The notes under the pieces are model-generated. The model was not told the DNA's origin. It saw only the letters and a program-made list of their open reading frames with translations, and did no database searches. A stretch of DNA of 64,000 bases from Paraburkholderia sp. LEh10 (GTDB lineage Bacteria; Pseudomonadota; Gammaproteobacteria; Burkholderiales; Burkholderiaceae): contig NZ_JAGIPX010000021.1 in NCBI RefSeq assembly GCF_017814945.1, forward strand, positions 70,388-134,387, in the 5' to 3' direction. This document shows, in pieces, positions 63,956-64,000 of the stretch. The number at the start of each line of letters is the position of its first letter. Position 1 is the stretch's first letter. The position numbers were made by a program, and so were the translations under genes.

Positions 63956-63987
63956 CTTACTTTCTTTGCCGCCGCAAAGAAAGTAAG
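63956..63987. repeat. Palindromic repeat of a Paraburkholderia type
   Basis: CTTACTTTCTTTGC and GCAAAGAAAGTAAG are exact inverted copies around a four-base loop (CGCC). Similar text occurs many times in Paraburkholderia genomes, from memory, often at gene ends. It could serve as a bidirectional terminator for phoR. The window ends 13 nt later. Confidence 0.7.
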
Positions 63988-64000
63988 CAAAGAAAGCGGC

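Overview
The window looks like a chromosome segment of a Burkholderiaceae bacterium, most likely Paraburkholderia or a close relative. The base composition is GC-rich with strongly GC-biased third codon positions. Gene orders are typical of the family: fabD-fabG-acpP-fabF-rpoE-rseA-rseB-mucD-lepA-lepB-rnc-era-recO-pdxJ-acpS, carA-carB-greA, ftsH-folP-glmM-pstSCAB-phoU-phoB-phoR, and uvrC-pgsA-tRNAs. The right edge carries a palindromic repeat of a kind I recall as common in Paraburkholderia genomes. Almost all genes are core housekeeping genes. The clearest accessory element is a group II intron.

Layout. Positions 1-3.4 kb hold fatty-acid synthesis (end of fabD, fabG, acpP, fabF) and a small membrane protein. 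3.5-7.4 kb is the envelope-stress module (sigma-E, its anti-sigma factor RseA, RseB, and the periplasmic protease MucD). 7.4-16.4 kb is a long co-directional run: glutaredoxin-like protein, lepA, lepB, rnc, era, recO, pdxJ, acpS, nagZ. 16.5-20.6 kb is on the minus strand: an NtrC-type response regulator with an altered GAFTGA loop, a CsbD protein, EF-P and its arginine rhamnosyltransferase EarP. A group II intron with a reverse transcriptase/maturase-HNH protein occupies 20.6-23.6 kb, between earP and uvrC. It is followed by uvrC, pgsA and a Gly-Gly-Cys tRNA cluster.

27.3-30 kb holds an ElaA-type acetyltransferase and a minus-strand copper-delivery operon (SCO protein, PCuAC chaperone, CtaG-like assembly factor). 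The last of these genes is broken by three lesions. 30.3-36.3 kb holds trehalose synthesis (otsB, otsA), an ABC exporter and a family 4 glycosyltransferase. 36.5-44.4 kb holds two small membrane proteins (one frameshifted), tRNA-Val, dnaQ, rnhA, a methyltransferase, gloB, mltD and an MFS transporter. 44.5-50.6 kb holds carA, carB, greA and a DUF4149 protein. 50.7-56.7 kb holds a YhbY protein, rlmE, ftsH, folP and glmM. The window ends with the phosphate system pstSCAB-phoU-phoBR, preceded by two tandem Pho boxes, and then a tandem and palindromic repeat array.

Points most worth a second look are: the group II intron, whose exon-binding pairings can be read directly and which has an unusually long 5' region with a small ORF behind a strong ribosome-binding site; the GAFGGA response regulator; the two frameshifted membrane-protein genes; and several terminator-like hairpins lying directly in front of start codons (fabF, lepA, nagZ, greA). 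I did not find a defence island, CRISPR array, prophage or clear novel multi-gene system.
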